From Winslowiella toletana (lineage in GTDB: Bacteria > Pseudomonadota > Gammaproteobacteria > Enterobacterales > Enterobacteriaceae), in assembly GCF_017875465.1 (NCBI RefSeq), contig NZ_JAGGMQ010000001.1, positions 3,100,001 through 3,164,000 on the forward strand: DNA of 64,000 bases, read 5' to 3'. The notes under the pieces were generated by a model, which saw nothing but the letters and a program-made list of their open reading frames with translations, was not told the DNA's origin and searched no databases. The position numbers were made by a program, and so were the translations under genes. Numbering within the stretch: position 1 is the first letter of the stretch; every line of letters starts with the position of its first letter. Below, one piece after another: positions 51,423 to 60,754 of the stretch.

Positions 51423-51671
51423 ATGGAGCCGGTCAAACAGCAGCAGGAAGATACAGGTAAGATTTTGCGTAATACGATACGGATGAGACGCTGGCTAATC
51501 ATCGGTGGTATTGCCGTGGGCGCTCAGGCGTTGCTGAATGCAGTAACCCGACCTGAGTCATCGGGAGCGCTTATTTTTCACTCGCTCCTGGCACTGGGTT
51601 GTATCGGCTACGGACTTTCAATGACACCCAGAATTCGCAGGCTTTCTCAGTCTGGTGAGAATCAAAGCTAA
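51423..51671 (+). CDS. Small membrane protein of unknown function in the insert
   Basis: An 82-residue protein beginning MEPVKQQQEDTGKILRNTIRMRR. Two hydrophobic segments follow (WLIIGGIAVGAQALLNAV and ALIFHSLLALGCIGYGLSM) and a basic tail. AAGGG lies 6 bases before ATG 51423; ATG 51417 is also in frame. No family was recognised. It is the only gene in the 0.6-kb AT-rich insert between the duplicated trpR/yjjX ends; a small immunity-like or orphan membrane protein is possible. Confidence 0.55.
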   Translation: MEPVKQQQEDTGKILRNTIRMRRWLIIGGIAVGAQALLNAVTRPESSGALIFHSLLALGCIGYGLSMTPRIRRLSQSGENQS

Positions 51672-51884
51672 ACAGCACCAGCATAGAAAAAAATATTGCC
51701 AGAAATGCTTTATCTCAATGAGGCTGATGGATAAGTTATTTATTTATAAACGAAAAAGTTAATTCCCTTTATCTCATCATAGATGAATTTTATAAATATC
51801 TAGTCGCGGTATATTTTAATACTCAACTTAAAGCGGGGCATATTTGTATTCCCCTGACATAACCGGCATTCAGGTAGTGATAAA
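51672..51884. other. AT-rich tail of the insert
   Basis: No gene seen. The stretch is markedly AT-rich compared with the flanks (for example TTATTTATTTATAAACG and TATATTTTAATACT), which suggests foreign origin. Confidence 0.6.
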
Positions 51885-51992
51885 GCCGGTATTGCGACCA
51901 TTACCCGTGGCTCCAACAGTCTGAAGGCTGCGCCGCCAGCGCTGAAAAACTGGCTGGAGACGCAGTTACTGCATGGTTCAGATAAGATCTGA
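51885..51992 (+). pseudogene. 3' fragment of trpR (extra copy)
   Basis: The frame gives [23 protein letters not shown] ... GSDKI and stops, equal to the last third of TrpR. No start codon or promoter is present; the DNA-binding helix is cut. Confidence 0.85.
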
Positions 51993-52120
51993 CTCGTCAG
52001 CTTTCATCTGGTAAATGTCGTTATGAAACGGACAGAGCGCCAGAATCAGCGCCTGGTGATAGACGCTGGTACGCGTCAGTAAACCATGCGTAAAAGCGCC
52101 AATTGCCCCGCCCTGGTGCT
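51885..52120 (+). repeat. Direct repeat, second copy
   Basis: Second copy of the 236-base repeat, exactly 864 bases after the first. It contains the 3' fragment of trpR (51885-51992, codons for [13 protein letters not shown] to the stop) and the intact 3' end of yjjX. Confidence 0.9.
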
Positions 52121-52520
52121 TAATGTTTTCAATACCGGTCAGGCGCGCCATTTCATCACCCAGTTCACGTCCCTGATAAATACCTTTCATCACAACCGGC
52201 GGCAGGGTAAAGCTGGCGGAACGTGATTCGCCGCGCTGTTTATGATCTTCAATCACCATCCACGCAAAAGCGCTGGTCTCTTCGATTCCCGCTTCGATCG
52301 CCACCCAGAAGTGCGCTTCTGGTCGGACTTGTCGCGCATTCATCACGCGCTGACGTGCGCCAGTTCTCGTTTCTGTATTTGTAACCGGCTGGGCAGCCAC
52401 GCCACTGTCGACCTCGACACCTTCGATATGGCAGGATCCCACTCCGAAAACATCGCTGAACGCCTGAGAAATTGCGCTTATTTTTGCCGGATTGATGGTA
52501 GCAGCGACAACATGGTACAT
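51978..52520 (-). CDS. yjjX: YjjX, inosine/xanthosine triphosphatase
   Basis: A 180-residue enzyme of the Maf/Ham1-like NTPase group that hydrolyses ITP, XTP and related damaged nucleotides. Conserved stretches are [11 protein letters not shown] at the N-terminus, ESGV-like [19 protein letters not shown] and [13 protein letters not shown]. About ten residues ([10 protein letters not shown]) extend beyond the E. coli C-terminus; they are antisense to the trpR end. This is the full copy; a fragment lies at 51114. Confidence 0.94.
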   Translation of the reverse strand: MYHVVAATINPAKISAISQAFSDVFGVGSCHIEGVEVDSGVAAQPVTNTETRTGARQRVMNARQVRPEAHFWVAIEAGIEETSAFAWMVIEDHKQRGESRSASFTLPPVVMKGIYQGRELGDEMARLTGIENIKHQGGAIGAFTHGLLTRTSVYHQALILALCPFHNDIYQMKADESDLI

Positions 52521-52571
52521 AATTGTTTGAACCCTTTAGGCAAATTTGTCGCAGTATAACGGAAAAACTAC

Positions 52572-53219
52572 ATGTTACAGGTCTATCTTGTTCGCCACGG
52601 AGAAACGCTGTGGAATGCCGCCCGCCGTATTCAGGGGCAATCAGACAGCGCACTGACCGCAAAAGGCGAGCAGCAGGCGTCTCAGGTGGCTGAGCGCGTG
52701 AAGTCGTTAGGGATTACCCATGTTATCGCCAGTGATTTGGGCCGCACGCGCCGTACCGCCGAAATCATTGCTGACGCTTGCGGTTGCAGTGTGACGCTGG
52801 ATGCGCGTCTGCGTGAGCTGAATATGGGGGTGCTGGAGCAGCGTCCGATCGATGAGCTGACCGCAGAAGAAGAGAGCTGGCGTAAAACGCTGGTTGACGG
52901 CACCGAAGGTGGCCGTATTCCGCAGGGTGAATCGATGGCGGAAATGGCCGCGCGTATGCATGCCGCGCTGAATGCCTGTCTTGATTTGCCGGCTGGCAGT
53001 CGCCCGCTGCTGGTGAGTCACGGTATGGCGTTAGGGGTGCTGGTCAGCACCATTCTTGGTCTGTCGCCGAGCGCTGAGCGTCGTTTACGTTTGCGTAACT
53101 GTTCGATCTCGCGTGTCGATCATCAGCAGAGTTCATGGCTCGCATCTGGCTGGATTGTCGAGACGGCGGGGGATATCTCGCATCTGGATGCGCCGGCTCT
53201 GGATGAGTTACAGCGCTAG
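52572..53219 (+). CDS. gpmB: GpmB, phosphoglycerate mutase-like phosphatase
   Basis: A 215-residue histidine phosphatase-fold protein, the same length as in E. coli. The phosphorylated histidine is in LVRHGETLWN (residues 6-15) and the second histidine in LLVSHGMALG. Despite its name, E. coli GpmB has little mutase activity and probably acts as a phosphatase. Divergent from yjjX. Confidence 0.93.
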   Translation: MLQVYLVRHGETLWNAARRIQGQSDSALTAKGEQQASQVAERVKSLGITHVIASDLGRTRRTAEIIADACGCSVTLDARLRELNMGVLEQRPIDELTAEEESWRKTLVDGTEGGRIPQGESMAEMAARMHAALNACLDLPAGSRPLLVSHGMALGVLVSTILGLSPSAERRLRLRNCSISRVDHQQSSWLASGWIVETAGDISHLDAPALDELQR

Positions 53220-53233
53220 AGCGTGTGGTTTCG

Positions 53234-53258
53234 GGCTGCGATAGCAGTCGGTTTTTTT
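53234..53258 (+). terminator. Terminator after gpmB
   Basis: GGCTGC-GATA-GCAGTC (6-bp stem with one G-T pair) followed by seven T. It starts 15 bases past gpmB. Confidence 0.65.
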
Positions 53259-53307
53259 ACGCCTGTAATTTGCCATTTTGTTAATTTTAGCGCTGCCTGG
53301 ATACATT

Positions 53308-53330
53308 GGGCGGCGTTATCGCCACCGCCC
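53308..53330. repeat. GC palindrome between gpmB and rob
   Basis: GGGCGG-CG-TTAT-CG-CCACCGCCC, a copy with a 3-base insertion in one arm, lying 5 bases from the end of the convergent rob gene. Confidence 0.6.
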
Positions 53331-53335
53331 GTCGC

Positions 53336-54211
53336 TTAAGCCTGACGCCGAATCGGAATCAGATAATCACAGCGAATCTCGCTTGGCGGATCCTGGCGCT
53401 TCTTACCGCCATGGGTATGGAAGCGTTCAATATCCTGGCCCTGGCGGCGCGTCAGCCCCAGCGTCGGCATACAGGTGCCATAAATCAGCAGGATAAACTC
53501 CTGCAGATCGCCTGTCGGTCCGTGATAGCTAAACTGCACATAATCCCCGGCTTCCAGCAGCACCGTCTGGGCTGACTGCATCGCCTGCGTCAGCTGATCG
53601 GACGACACCGCAGTGGTGTAAAGAATCTCCTGCTCATCGTCTTTCTCATGGCTTGGACGCGACTGGTGCAGACCATACAGCATCGGCGGCACAGTGTCGG
53701 TTTCCGTCAGGAACTGCCGCCAGAAGTGAATGCGCATCTCATCGCGGTAGCGGGAGATCTGCTCCAGCGTACAGGTGTAACTCTGGGTCTGACCGACCAG
53801 CACGGTTTCCGGCAGCGTGACGTAAGTCGGCTCCGGCAGCTGGAATTCGCCGAGACGAATCGGTGGACGGATGCCAAAGGAGTTCCAGTCTGAGGCGCGG
53901 CGATAGTATGCTGGCGTCTGCGCAAACTGTTTTTTAAAGGCGCGAGTAAAGGTCTGCTGTGAATCAAACCGGTACTGTAGCGCAATATCCAGAATCGGAC
54001 GACTGGTCAGGCGCAGTGCAACAGCAGCCTTCGACAGACGACGCGCACGGATATAGGCGCCAATCGCATGGCTGGTGACTTCCTTGAACATTCGTTGCAG
54101 GTGCCACTTGGAATAACCTGCTTTTGCTGCCACATTGTCGAGCGACAATGGTTGGTCCAGATGGCTCTCCAGCCAGACAAGCAAATCGCGAATGATACCG
54201 GCTTGGTCCAT
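53336..54211 (-). CDS. rob: Rob, AraC/XylS-family stress and efflux regulator
   Basis: A 291-residue regulator (289 in E. coli). Two N-terminal helix-turn-helix units are LDNVAAKAGYSKWHLQRMFKE and ILDIALQYRFDSQQTFTRAFKKQ; the C-terminal GyrI-like domain (about 120-290) binds bile salts or fatty acids in E. coli. It activates the mar/sox/rob regulon, including AcrAB efflux. ATG 54211 (MDQAGIIRDLL) is chosen by alignment; the longer frame is unsupported. Confidence 0.96.
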   Translation of the reverse strand: MDQAGIIRDLLVWLESHLDQPLSLDNVAAKAGYSKWHLQRMFKEVTSHAIGAYIRARRLSKAAVALRLTSRPILDIALQYRFDSQQTFTRAFKKQFAQTPAYYRRASDWNSFGIRPPIRLGEFQLPEPTYVTLPETVLVGQTQSYTCTLEQISRYRDEMRIHFWRQFLTETDTVPPMLYGLHQSRPSHEKDDEQEILYTTAVSSDQLTQAMQSAQTVLLEAGDYVQFSYHGPTGDLQEFILLIYGTCMPTLGLTRRQGQDIERFHTHGGKKRQDPPSEIRCDYLIPIRRQA

Positions 54212-54422
54212 AAATCGTCCTCTTTCGTACTCAGTGTTGGTGCAGGGAAAAGCAAAGTCGACGAATAATAGCACTAAATGCCCATAAACCAGCGGCGGTT
54301 TTATTAGTCCGAATGTGCTATATCAATGCGAATTGGCGTCAGATAGTGAATGCAGACAGGTGTGAAACCCGTTTCTGCGTTTACCTTACAGTTTCATCTA
54401 TTTCTTATGCAATGGTAACGTA

Positions 54423-54896
54423 ATGATAATAAAAGCTCGGTTATTAGTAACAGCAGTTATTTTTTCCGCCTTCACTGCCCAGGCAGAGGTCGTCGGCTCA
54501 GTAGATACGGTGTTTAAGGTGTTTGGACCGGACCATAAAATCATCGTGGAAGCCTTCGACGACCCCGAGGTAAAAAATGTAACTTGTTATATCAGCCGGG
54601 CAAAAACCGGCGGTATTAAGGGGGGACTGGGTTTAGCCGAAGATACGTCGGATGCGGCTATCTCCTGCCAGCAGGTGGGACCGGTTACGCTGAGTGATAA
54701 AATTGCGCAGGGTAAAGCTGAAGGCGACGTGGTGTTTCGTCAGCGGACTTCGCTGATCTTTAAGAAACTGCAGGTGGTGCGCTTCTTCGATCAGAAACGT
54801 CATGCGCTGATCTACCTCGCCTATTCCGACAAAGTGGTCGAGGGTTCACCGAAGAATGCGTTGAGTGCGGTGCCGATTATGCCGTGGAAAGGCTAA
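54423..54896 (+). CDS. creA: CreA, conserved periplasmic protein
   Basis: A 157-residue protein, the same length as in E. coli, with a signal peptide ([17 protein letters not shown]). The mature part has [27 protein letters not shown], two cysteines ([21 protein letters not shown]) and [14 protein letters not shown]. Function is unknown. In E. coli creBCD follow; here arcA follows directly. Confidence 0.94.
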   Translation: MIIKARLLVTAVIFSAFTAQAEVVGSVDTVFKVFGPDHKIIVEAFDDPEVKNVTCYISRAKTGGIKGGLGLAEDTSDAAISCQQVGPVTLSDKIAQGKAEGDVVFRQRTSLIFKKLQVVRFFDQKRHALIYLAYSDKVVEGSPKNALSAVPIMPWKG

Positions 54897-54935
54897 AGCG
54901 GAATGAATACGGCCGGCGGGTGATAAACGTTAACA

Positions 54936-54957
54936 CGGGCGGCGAGAACGCCGCCCG
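54936..54957. repeat. GC palindrome between creA and arcA
   Basis: CGGGCGGCG-AGAA-CGCCGCCCG, perfect 9-bp stem, 5 bases from the end of convergent arcA. Confidence 0.7.
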
Positions 54958-54962
54958 CCGAC

Positions 54963-55679
54963 TCAATCCTGCAAATCGCCACAGAAGCGGTAGCCTTCGC
55001 CGTGGATGGTGGCGATGATTTCCGGCGTATCCGGGGTGGACTCAAAGTGCTTACGGATGCGACGGATGGTGACGTCAACCGTACGGTCATGCGGCTTCAG
55101 TTCGCGGCCAGTCATCTTTTTCAGCAAATCGCCACGGGTCTGAATTTTGCCCGGGTTTTCGCAGAAGTGCAGCATCGCGCGGAACTCACTGCGCGGCAGC
55201 TTATACTGTTCACCCTGCGGGCTGACCAGCGAGCGACTGTTGATATCCAGCTCCCAGCCGTTGAACTTATAGCTTTCAACCAGTTTGCGCTCGTCGCTGC
55301 TGATGGCGAGGTTCATGGTGCGTGACAGCAGGTTACGCGCACGAATCGTCAGCTCACGTGGGTTAAACGGTTTGGTGATGTAATCATCAGCACCGATTTC
55401 TAATCCCAGGATCTTATCGACTTCATTATCGCGGCCTGTCAGAAACATCAGCGCCACATTTGCCTGTTCGCGCAGTTCACGCGCCAGCAATAAGCCGTTT
55501 TTACCCGGCAGGTTAATATCCATAATCACCAGGTTAACGTCGTTTTCCGTCAGCACCTGGTGCATTTCAGCGCCATCCGTAGCTTCGTAGACCATGTAAC
55601 CTTCGGCCTCAAAAATGCTTTTGAGGGTATTACGGGTCACTAATTCGTCTTCAACGATAAGTATGTGCGGGGTCTGCAT
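54963..55679 (-). CDS. arcA: ArcA, aerobic respiration control response regulator
   Basis: A 238-residue OmpR-type response regulator, the same length as in E. coli. The receiver domain has acidic residues in VEDE, the phosphorylated aspartate in [12 protein letters not shown] (about 54), TGR and the lysine in ITKPFNP. The DNA-binding winged helix covers about 135-235. With ArcB it represses aerobic metabolism under low oxygen. Start ATG 55679 ([12 protein letters not shown]). Confidence 0.98.
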   Translation of the reverse strand: MQTPHILIVEDELVTRNTLKSIFEAEGYMVYEATDGAEMHQVLTENDVNLVIMDINLPGKNGLLLARELREQANVALMFLTGRDNEVDKILGLEIGADDYITKPFNPRELTIRARNLLSRTMNLAISSDERKLVESYKFNGWELDINSRSLVSPQGEQYKLPRSEFRAMLHFCENPGKIQTRGDLLKKMTGRELKPHDRTVDVTIRRIRKHFESTPDTPEIIATIHGEGYRFCGDLQD

Positions 55680-55734
55680 GTGTTCGCTACCTAAAATTGC
55701 CAACAAAATTGAAAACAGGACGTACCACCGTTAA

Positions 55735-55911
55735 TCACTACTGCCTGAATCAGGCTGTTCAATAAGCGATTTAACCGAAGTACAGAATTATGTTCTTGAT
55801 GCACTATCCATCAACGTCAACAACATTGTCAGCTCAGCCATAAGGATGAATCCTGCATGCCCCGGCAGTGTCCTAACACCGACTATCCTAACTGCATTAA
55901 CAGCAACATAA
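55735..55911 (+). pseudogene. yjjY: yjjY-like sequence without a start codon
   Basis: One open frame reads VQNYVLDALSINVNNIVSS ... VLTPTILTALTAT and stops at 55911. E. coli YjjY (46 residues, divergent from arcA) has VRNCVLDALSINVNNIISL ... AVILTILTAT. The ATG of E. coli is replaced by TTA here; only CTG 55741 or the internal ATG remain. Either it is a dead gene, or the stretch is conserved as the arcA leader/control region. Confidence 0.45.
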
Positions 55912-55952
55912 CAGTGCTGACTACAAGCGATACGCATTAAAACAACGCTTCG

Positions 55953-55966
55953 TTGACTTATATCAA
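55953..55966 (-). promoter_or_regulatory. FNR-type site upstream of arcA
   Basis: TTGAC-TTAT-ATCAA differs in one base from the FNR consensus TTGAT-N4-ATCAA. It lies 274 bases before arcA in a long leader, as in E. coli, where FNR activates arcA anaerobically. Confidence 0.65.
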
Positions 55967-56303
55967 AATCAATTGTAGCACGTTAACACTTTTGTGAAAA
56001 ACTCTTCGCAGAATGCCAGCTTAGCTCACAAAACTCCCTGAAATAGCCACGATTCAGCCTCAAATGCGCTGACAGACCAATTTTGTTTCACTGCTGATTT
56101 TAATTTACTGATAAATATTACATATTTGTTAATGATCTGGATTAATTACCGATTAACGGACGTCGGGCGCGCTAAACTAAATCTGAAGTAATTTAACAAG
56201 GTAAATTAACCTTGTTATTTAATTGTTAAATACAGCTGTCTGTTATTTAACATGCTGTCATGTCAGAGTAACCACCTCTGCTAATGTAACATTTAAGGCT
56301 GTC
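55967..56303. other. Divergent control region between arcA and lasT
   Basis: A 337-base AT-rich stretch without a gene. It includes an inverted repeat TAACAAGGTAAATTAACCTTGTTA at about 56193-56216, a 10-bp stem just before the lasT leader, which may be an arcA-side control element or a hairpin in the lasT transcript. Confidence 0.45.
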
Positions 56304-57002
56304 ATGCTGTTTCCACTGATTCTGGTCGCTCCTGCCCGTGCTGAAAACGTCGGCGCCGCTGCTCGCGCGATGAAAACCATGGGTTTTACCGAGCTGCGTA
56401 TTGTGCAAAGTCAGGCGTATCTTGAACCCGCTGCGCGCTGGGTAGCGCACGGCGCCGGTGAAATCCTTGATAATGCGACGCATTTTGACTCGCTGGCCGC
56501 CGCGCTGGCGGATATTGAGTTCTCGGTGGCCACCACTGCGCGCAGTCGCGCCAAATTTCATTATTACGCTACGCCGCAGCAGGTTGAAACCATCCTGCAG
56601 GAGAAGGCGCAATGGGTAAGCAGTATGGCGCTGGTGTTTGGCCGTGAAGATAGCGGCCTGACAAACGACGAGCTGGCGCAGGTGGATTTGCTGACCGGCA
56701 TTCCGATGGCTAATGACTATCCTTCGCTAAATCTCGGCCAGGCGGTAATGGTTTACTGCTACCAATTATCTGCGCTGCGTCAGCTGGCGGTAGTGCCGCC
56801 GGCACCGGTCGACCAGCCGCAGTTAGGTGCGCTGCGCCAGCGTATCGAGCAGCTGTTAGTTACGCTGGAGGTGAATAATGACCATAAGCTGGCCGACTGG
56901 CTGCAACAACGTATTGGCCTGCTGGAGCAGCGCGACAGCGCGATGTTGCATCGCCTGCTGCATGATGTAGAAAAAAAACTTATAGATAAAAACTCGGCAT
57001 GA
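56304..57002 (+). CDS. yjtD: LasT/YjtD, SPOUT-class RNA methyltransferase (TrmJ-like)
   Basis: A 232-residue SpoU/TrmH-type methyltransferase. The N-terminus LILVAPARAENVGAAARAMKTMGF and LVFGREDSGLTNDELAQVD, IPMANDYPSLNLGQAVMVYCYQL are the three SPOUT knot motifs. Its E. coli relative at this place is YjtD; TrmJ, a close paralogue, makes 2'-O-methyl on tRNA position 32. The target RNA of YjtD is not established. Start ATG 56304 follows AAGG. Confidence 0.92.
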   Translation: MLFPLILVAPARAENVGAAARAMKTMGFTELRIVQSQAYLEPAARWVAHGAGEILDNATHFDSLAAALADIEFSVATTARSRAKFHYYATPQQVETILQEKAQWVSSMALVFGREDSGLTNDELAQVDLLTGIPMANDYPSLNLGQAVMVYCYQLSALRQLAVVPPAPVDQPQLGALRQRIEQLLVTLEVNNDHKLADWLQQRIGLLEQRDSAMLHRLLHDVEKKLIDKNSA

Positions 57003-57122
57003 TCGGCATCTGGCAGTGTGACTCACCAGTAAATTTGTTGCAGGTAAAATATCCGCGCAGGCCAGCAGCCATTCGTCGTTGCAGCACGCGGTTGCGCGGT
57101 GGTTTTACCGCCGATAAAAAAA

Positions 57123-57151
57123 TTGACTTAGCCATCACTTTGCTTTACTTC
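57123..57151 (+). promoter_or_regulatory. Probable thr operon promoter
   Basis: -35 TTGACT (57123-57128), 17-base spacer, -10 TACTTC (57146-57151). It lies 46 bases before thrL. The -10 is weak. Confidence 0.4.
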
Positions 57152-57196
57152 TGGAAGGCAGACGGACATGAAAAGACAGACAGACGAAAAATCTAA

Positions 57197-57271
57197 ATGC
57201 GTAAAATCAGCCTGAATACCACAATTATTATTACCACCACCATTACCACAACAGGTAACGGTGCGGGCTGA
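57197..57271 (+). CDS. thrL: ThrL, thr operon leader peptide
   Basis: A 24-residue leader, MRKISLNTTIIITTTITTTGNGAG, with eight threonines and five isoleucines. The end TTGNGAG matches the E. coli leader (MKRISTT...TTGNGAG). Ribosomes stalling on these codons when charged tRNA-Thr or tRNA-Ile is low prevent the downstream terminator from forming. The ribosome site is weak (ACGAAAAA), and a short overlapping frame begins upstream at 57168. Confidence 0.9.
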   Translation: MRKISLNTTIIITTTITTTGNGAG

Positions 57272-57297
57272 CGCATACAGGAAATAACAAAAAAAGA

Positions 57298-57329
57298 AGC
57301 CCGCACCTAACCAGTGCGGGCTTTTTTTT
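57298..57329 (+). terminator. Attenuator terminator of the thr operon
   Basis: AGCCCGCAC-CTAACCA-GTGCGGGCT, a perfect 9-bp stem, followed by eight T. It lies 26 bases past thrL and 28 before thrA: the classic attenuator position. Confidence 0.93.
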
Positions 57330-57356
57330 CGGCATAAATTCAGGAGAGTTTTTAAC

Positions 57357-59819
57357 ATGCGAGTGCTGAAATTCGGCGGGACCTCAGTGGCAAATGCAGA
57401 AAGATTTATGCGTGTTGCCGATATTCTGGAAAGCAATGCACAGCAAGGACAGGTCGCGACGGTGCTCTCTGCGCCGGCTAAAATTACCAATCATCTGGTC
57501 GCGATGATTGAGAAAACCATCAGCGGTCAGGACGCATTGCCGAATATCAGCGACGCCGAACGTATTTTCGCAGAACTGCTGCAGGGTCTGGCTGATGCTC
57601 AGCCGGGCTTCGCTTATGACCGTCTGAAAACGCAGGTAGATCTGGAGTTCGCTCAGCTAAAACAGATTCTGCACGGCATCAGCCTGCTGGGTCAGTGCCC
57701 GGACAGCGTCAACGCGGCGATTATCTGTCGTGGTGAAAAACTCTCTATTGCCATAATGGAAGCGCTGTTGCAGGCGCGTGGTTACGGCGTCAGCGTGATT
57801 GATCCGGTCGAGAAACTGCTGGCGGTCGGTCACTACCTGGAGTCCACCGTCGATATCGCCGAATCCACGCGCCGTATCGTCGCCAGCCAGATCCCGGCAG
57901 ACAATATGATCCTGATGGCGGGCTTTACCGCCGGTAATGAGCGCGGTGAGCTGGTGGTGCTGGGCCGTAATGGCTCCGATTATTCGGCAGCGGTGCTGGC
58001 GGCCTGTTTACGAGCCGACTGTTGTGAAATCTGGACTGACGTTGATGGCGTTTATACCTGTGACCCACGCCAGGTGCCGGATGCGCGTCTGCTGAAGTCG
58101 ATGTCCTATCAGGAAGCGATGGAGCTTTCCTACTTCGGTGCCAAAGTGCTGCATCCACGCACCATCACGCCAATTGCCCAGTTCCAGATCCCTTGCCTGA
58201 TTAAAAATACCGCCAACCCGCAAGCGCCCGGCACTCTGATCGGTGGCGATGCGGTGGATGATGAAAACCCGGTAAAGGGCATCACCAACCTGAACAATAT
58301 GGCGATGTTTAACGTCTCCGGGCCGGGGATGAAAGGGATGGTCGGCATGGCAGCGCGCGTGTTTGCCGCGATGTCACGCGCTGGTATCTCGGTGGTGCTG
58401 ATTACCCAATCCTCTTCCGAATACAGCATCAGCTTCTGCGTATCGCAGGGCGACCTGGCGCGTGCGCGCCGTGTGCTGGAAGATGAGTTCTATCTGGAAT
58501 TAAAAGATGGCCTGCTGGAGCCGCTCGATGTGATGGAGCAGCTGGCGGTGATCTCGGTCGTCGGCGACGGCATGCGCACGCTGCGCGGTATCTCGGCCAA
58601 ATTCTTCTCGGCGCTGGCGCGCGCCAATATCAATATTGTGGCGATTGCGCAGGGCTCGTCCGAGCGCTCAATTTCCGTGGTGGTCAGTAATGACGATGCC
58701 ACTACCGGTGTGCGCGTGGTGCATCAGATGCTGTTTGCTACCGATCAGGTGATCGAAGTGTTTGTGGTTGGCGTCGGCGGCGTCGGCGCTGCGCTGATCG
58801 AGCAGCTGCATCGTCAGCAGGCGTGGCTGAAGAATAAACATATCGATCTGCGTGTCTGCGGTATCGCTAACTCGCGCGCGTTACTGACCAATGTCCACGG
58901 CGTGCCGTTAGATAACTGGCAGCAGGCGTTACAGGCGGCAAAAGAGCCTTTCAGTCTTGAGCGTCTGTCACGACTGGCGAAAGAGTATCACCTGCTGAAC
59001 CCGGTGATTGTCGACTGTACCTCCAGCCAGGCGGTGGCCGATCAATATGCTGACTTCCTCGCCGACGGATTCCATGTGGTGACGCCGAACAAAAAGGCCA
59101 ACACCTCGTCATGGAACTATTACCAGCAGATGCGCGCCGCGGCGGAGAAATCGCGCCGTAAGTTCCTGTATGACACCAATGTCGGCGCCGGTCTGCCGGT
59201 GATTGAAAACCTGCAAAATCTGCTGAATGCCGGTGATGAGCTGATTCGCTTCTCCGGGATCCTGTCAGGTTCGCTGTCATTTATTTTTGGTAAACTGGAT
59301 GAAGGCGTTTCACTGTCGGCAGCCACCAATATGGCGCGCGATCTGGGCTTTACCGAGCCGGATCCACGTGACGATCTCTCCGGTATGGATGTGGCGCGCA
59401 AGCTGCTGATCCTCGCCCGTGAAGCGGGTCATCAGCTGGAGCTGAGCGATATAGAGATTGAAGCGGTATTGCCGGACAGCCTGAATCAGATTGCCGATGT
59501 CGAAACCTTTATGCAGCGTCTGCCAGAACTTGACGCCGCCTTTAGTGCGCGTGTTGCCGCTGCTGCTGCCGAGGGTAAAGTATTGCGCTTTGTCGGTGCG
59601 ATTGAAGAGGGCGGCATCTGTAAGGTAAAAATTGACGCCGTCGACGGTAATGATCCGCTGTATAAAGTAAAAAATGGTGAGAATGCGCTGGCGTTCTACA
59701 GCCGCTACTATCAGCCGATCCCGCTGGTTCTGCGCGGTTACGGCGCCGGGAATGATGTGACTGCCGCCGGGGTATTTGCCGATCTGTTACGCACGCTGTC
59801 ATGGAAGTTGGGAGTTTAA
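57357..59819 (+). CDS. thrA: ThrA, aspartokinase I / homoserine dehydrogenase I
   Basis: An 820-residue bifunctional enzyme, the same length as in E. coli. The aspartokinase part (about 1-250) has [15 protein letters not shown]. Two ACT regulatory units (about 320-460) include [17 protein letters not shown] and [10 protein letters not shown] and bind threonine. The homoserine dehydrogenase part (about 465-820) has [10 protein letters not shown] for NADP and [17 protein letters not shown]. It catalyses the first and third steps from aspartate to threonine. ATG 57357 follows CAGGAG. Confidence 0.98.
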   Translation: MRVLKFGGTSVANAERFMRVADILESNAQQGQVATVLSAPAKITNHLVAMIEKTISGQDALPNISDAERIFAELLQGLADAQPGFAYDRLKTQVDLEFAQLKQILHGISLLGQCPDSVNAAIICRGEKLSIAIMEALLQARGYGVSVIDPVEKLLAVGHYLESTVDIAESTRRIVASQIPADNMILMAGFTAGNERGELVVLGRNGSDYSAAVLAACLRADCCEIWTDVDGVYTCDPRQVPDARLLKSMSYQEAMELSYFGAKVLHPRTITPIAQFQIPCLIKNTANPQAPGTLIGGDAVDDENPVKGITNLNNMAMFNVSGPGMKGMVGMAARVFAAMSRAGISVVLITQSSSEYSISFCVSQGDLARARRVLEDEFYLELKDGLLEPLDVMEQLAVISVVGDGMRTLRGISAKFFSALARANINIVAIAQGSSERSISVVVSNDDATTGVRVVHQMLFATDQVIEVFVVGVGGVGAALIEQLHRQQAWLKNKHIDLRVCGIANSRALLTNVHGVPLDNWQQALQAAKEPFSLERLSRLAKEYHLLNPVIVDCTSSQAVADQYADFLADGFHVVTPNKKANTSSWNYYQQMRAAAEKSRRKFLYDTNVGAGLPVIENLQNLLNAGDELIRFSGILSGSLSFIFGKLDEGVSLSAATNMARDLGFTEPDPRDDLSGMDVARKLLILAREAGHQLELSDIEIEAVLPDSLNQIADVETFMQRLPELDAAFSARVAAAAAEGKVLRFVGAIEEGGICKVKIDAVDGNDPLYKVKNGENALAFYSRYYQPIPLVLRGYGAGNDVTAAGVFADLLRTLSWKLGV

Positions 59820-59821
59820 TA

Positions 59822-60751
59822 ATGGTAAAAATTTATGCGCCGGCCTCAATTGGCAATGTCAGCGTCGGCTTTGATGTGCTTGGCGCGGCGGTTTCGCCGG
59901 TTGACGGTTCGCTGCTTGGCGACTGCGTCAGCGTGGAAGCGGCAGAGAGCTTTAGCCTGGTGAATGAAGGACGCTTCGTCAGTAAACTGCCGACCGATCC
60001 GCAAGAGAATATCGTTTACCAGTGCTGGGCGCGCTTCTGTGAAGCGATCGGTAAGCAGGTGCCGGTGGCGATGACGCTGGAAAAAAATATGCCAATCGGC
60101 TCCGGACTGGGCTCTTCTGCCTGTTCGGTGGTGGCTGGCCTGATGGCGATGAATGAGTTTTGCGGTAAGCCACTGAGCGATACCGAGCTGCTGGCGCTGA
60201 TGGGCGAGCTGGAAGGACGTATTTCTGGCAGCGTACACTATGATAATGTCGCGCCCTGTTTCCTCGGCGGTTTGCAACTGATGCTGGAAGAGAACGGCAT
60301 TATCAGTCAGGAAGTGCCAGGCTTTGATGACTGGCTGTGGGTAATGGCTTACCCGGGCATTAAAGTCTCCACTGCCGAAGCGCGGGCGATTTTACCGGCG
60401 CAGTATCGCAAAGAAGATTGCATTAAACATGGCCGCTATCTGGCGGGCTTTATTCATGCCTGCCACACGCAGCAGCCTGAGCTGGCGGCGAAACTGATGA
60501 AAGATGTGATCGCTGAGCCTTACCGCACTAAGCTGCTGCCGGGCTTTGCCGAAGCACGTCAGGCGGCAAACCATATTGGCGCGCTGGCCTGCGGTATTTC
60601 CGGCTCCGGCCCGACGCTGTTTGCCGTCTGCGACAACACGGATACCGCGCAGCGTATGGCTGACTGGCTAAGCCAGCACTACCTGCAGAATGATGAAGGC
60701 TTTGTACATATTTGCCGTTTAGACACGGCAGGCGCACGTAAACTGGGATAA
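59822..60751 (+). CDS. thrB: ThrB, homoserine kinase
   Basis: A 309-residue GHMP kinase (310 in E. coli) that phosphorylates homoserine. It has [19 protein letters not shown] (here [18 protein letters not shown]) at the N-terminus, the ATP loop [15 protein letters not shown] and the C-terminal [16 protein letters not shown] 59822 starts two bases after the thrA stop, so translation is coupled. Confidence 0.97.
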   Translation: MVKIYAPASIGNVSVGFDVLGAAVSPVDGSLLGDCVSVEAAESFSLVNEGRFVSKLPTDPQENIVYQCWARFCEAIGKQVPVAMTLEKNMPIGSGLGSSACSVVAGLMAMNEFCGKPLSDTELLALMGELEGRISGSVHYDNVAPCFLGGLQLMLEENGIISQEVPGFDDWLWVMAYPGIKVSTAEARAILPAQYRKEDCIKHGRYLAGFIHACHTQQPELAAKLMKDVIAEPYRTKLLPGFAEARQAANHIGALACGISGSGPTLFAVCDNTDTAQRMADWLSQHYLQNDEGFVHICRLDTAGARKLG

Positions 60752-60754
60752 CGC

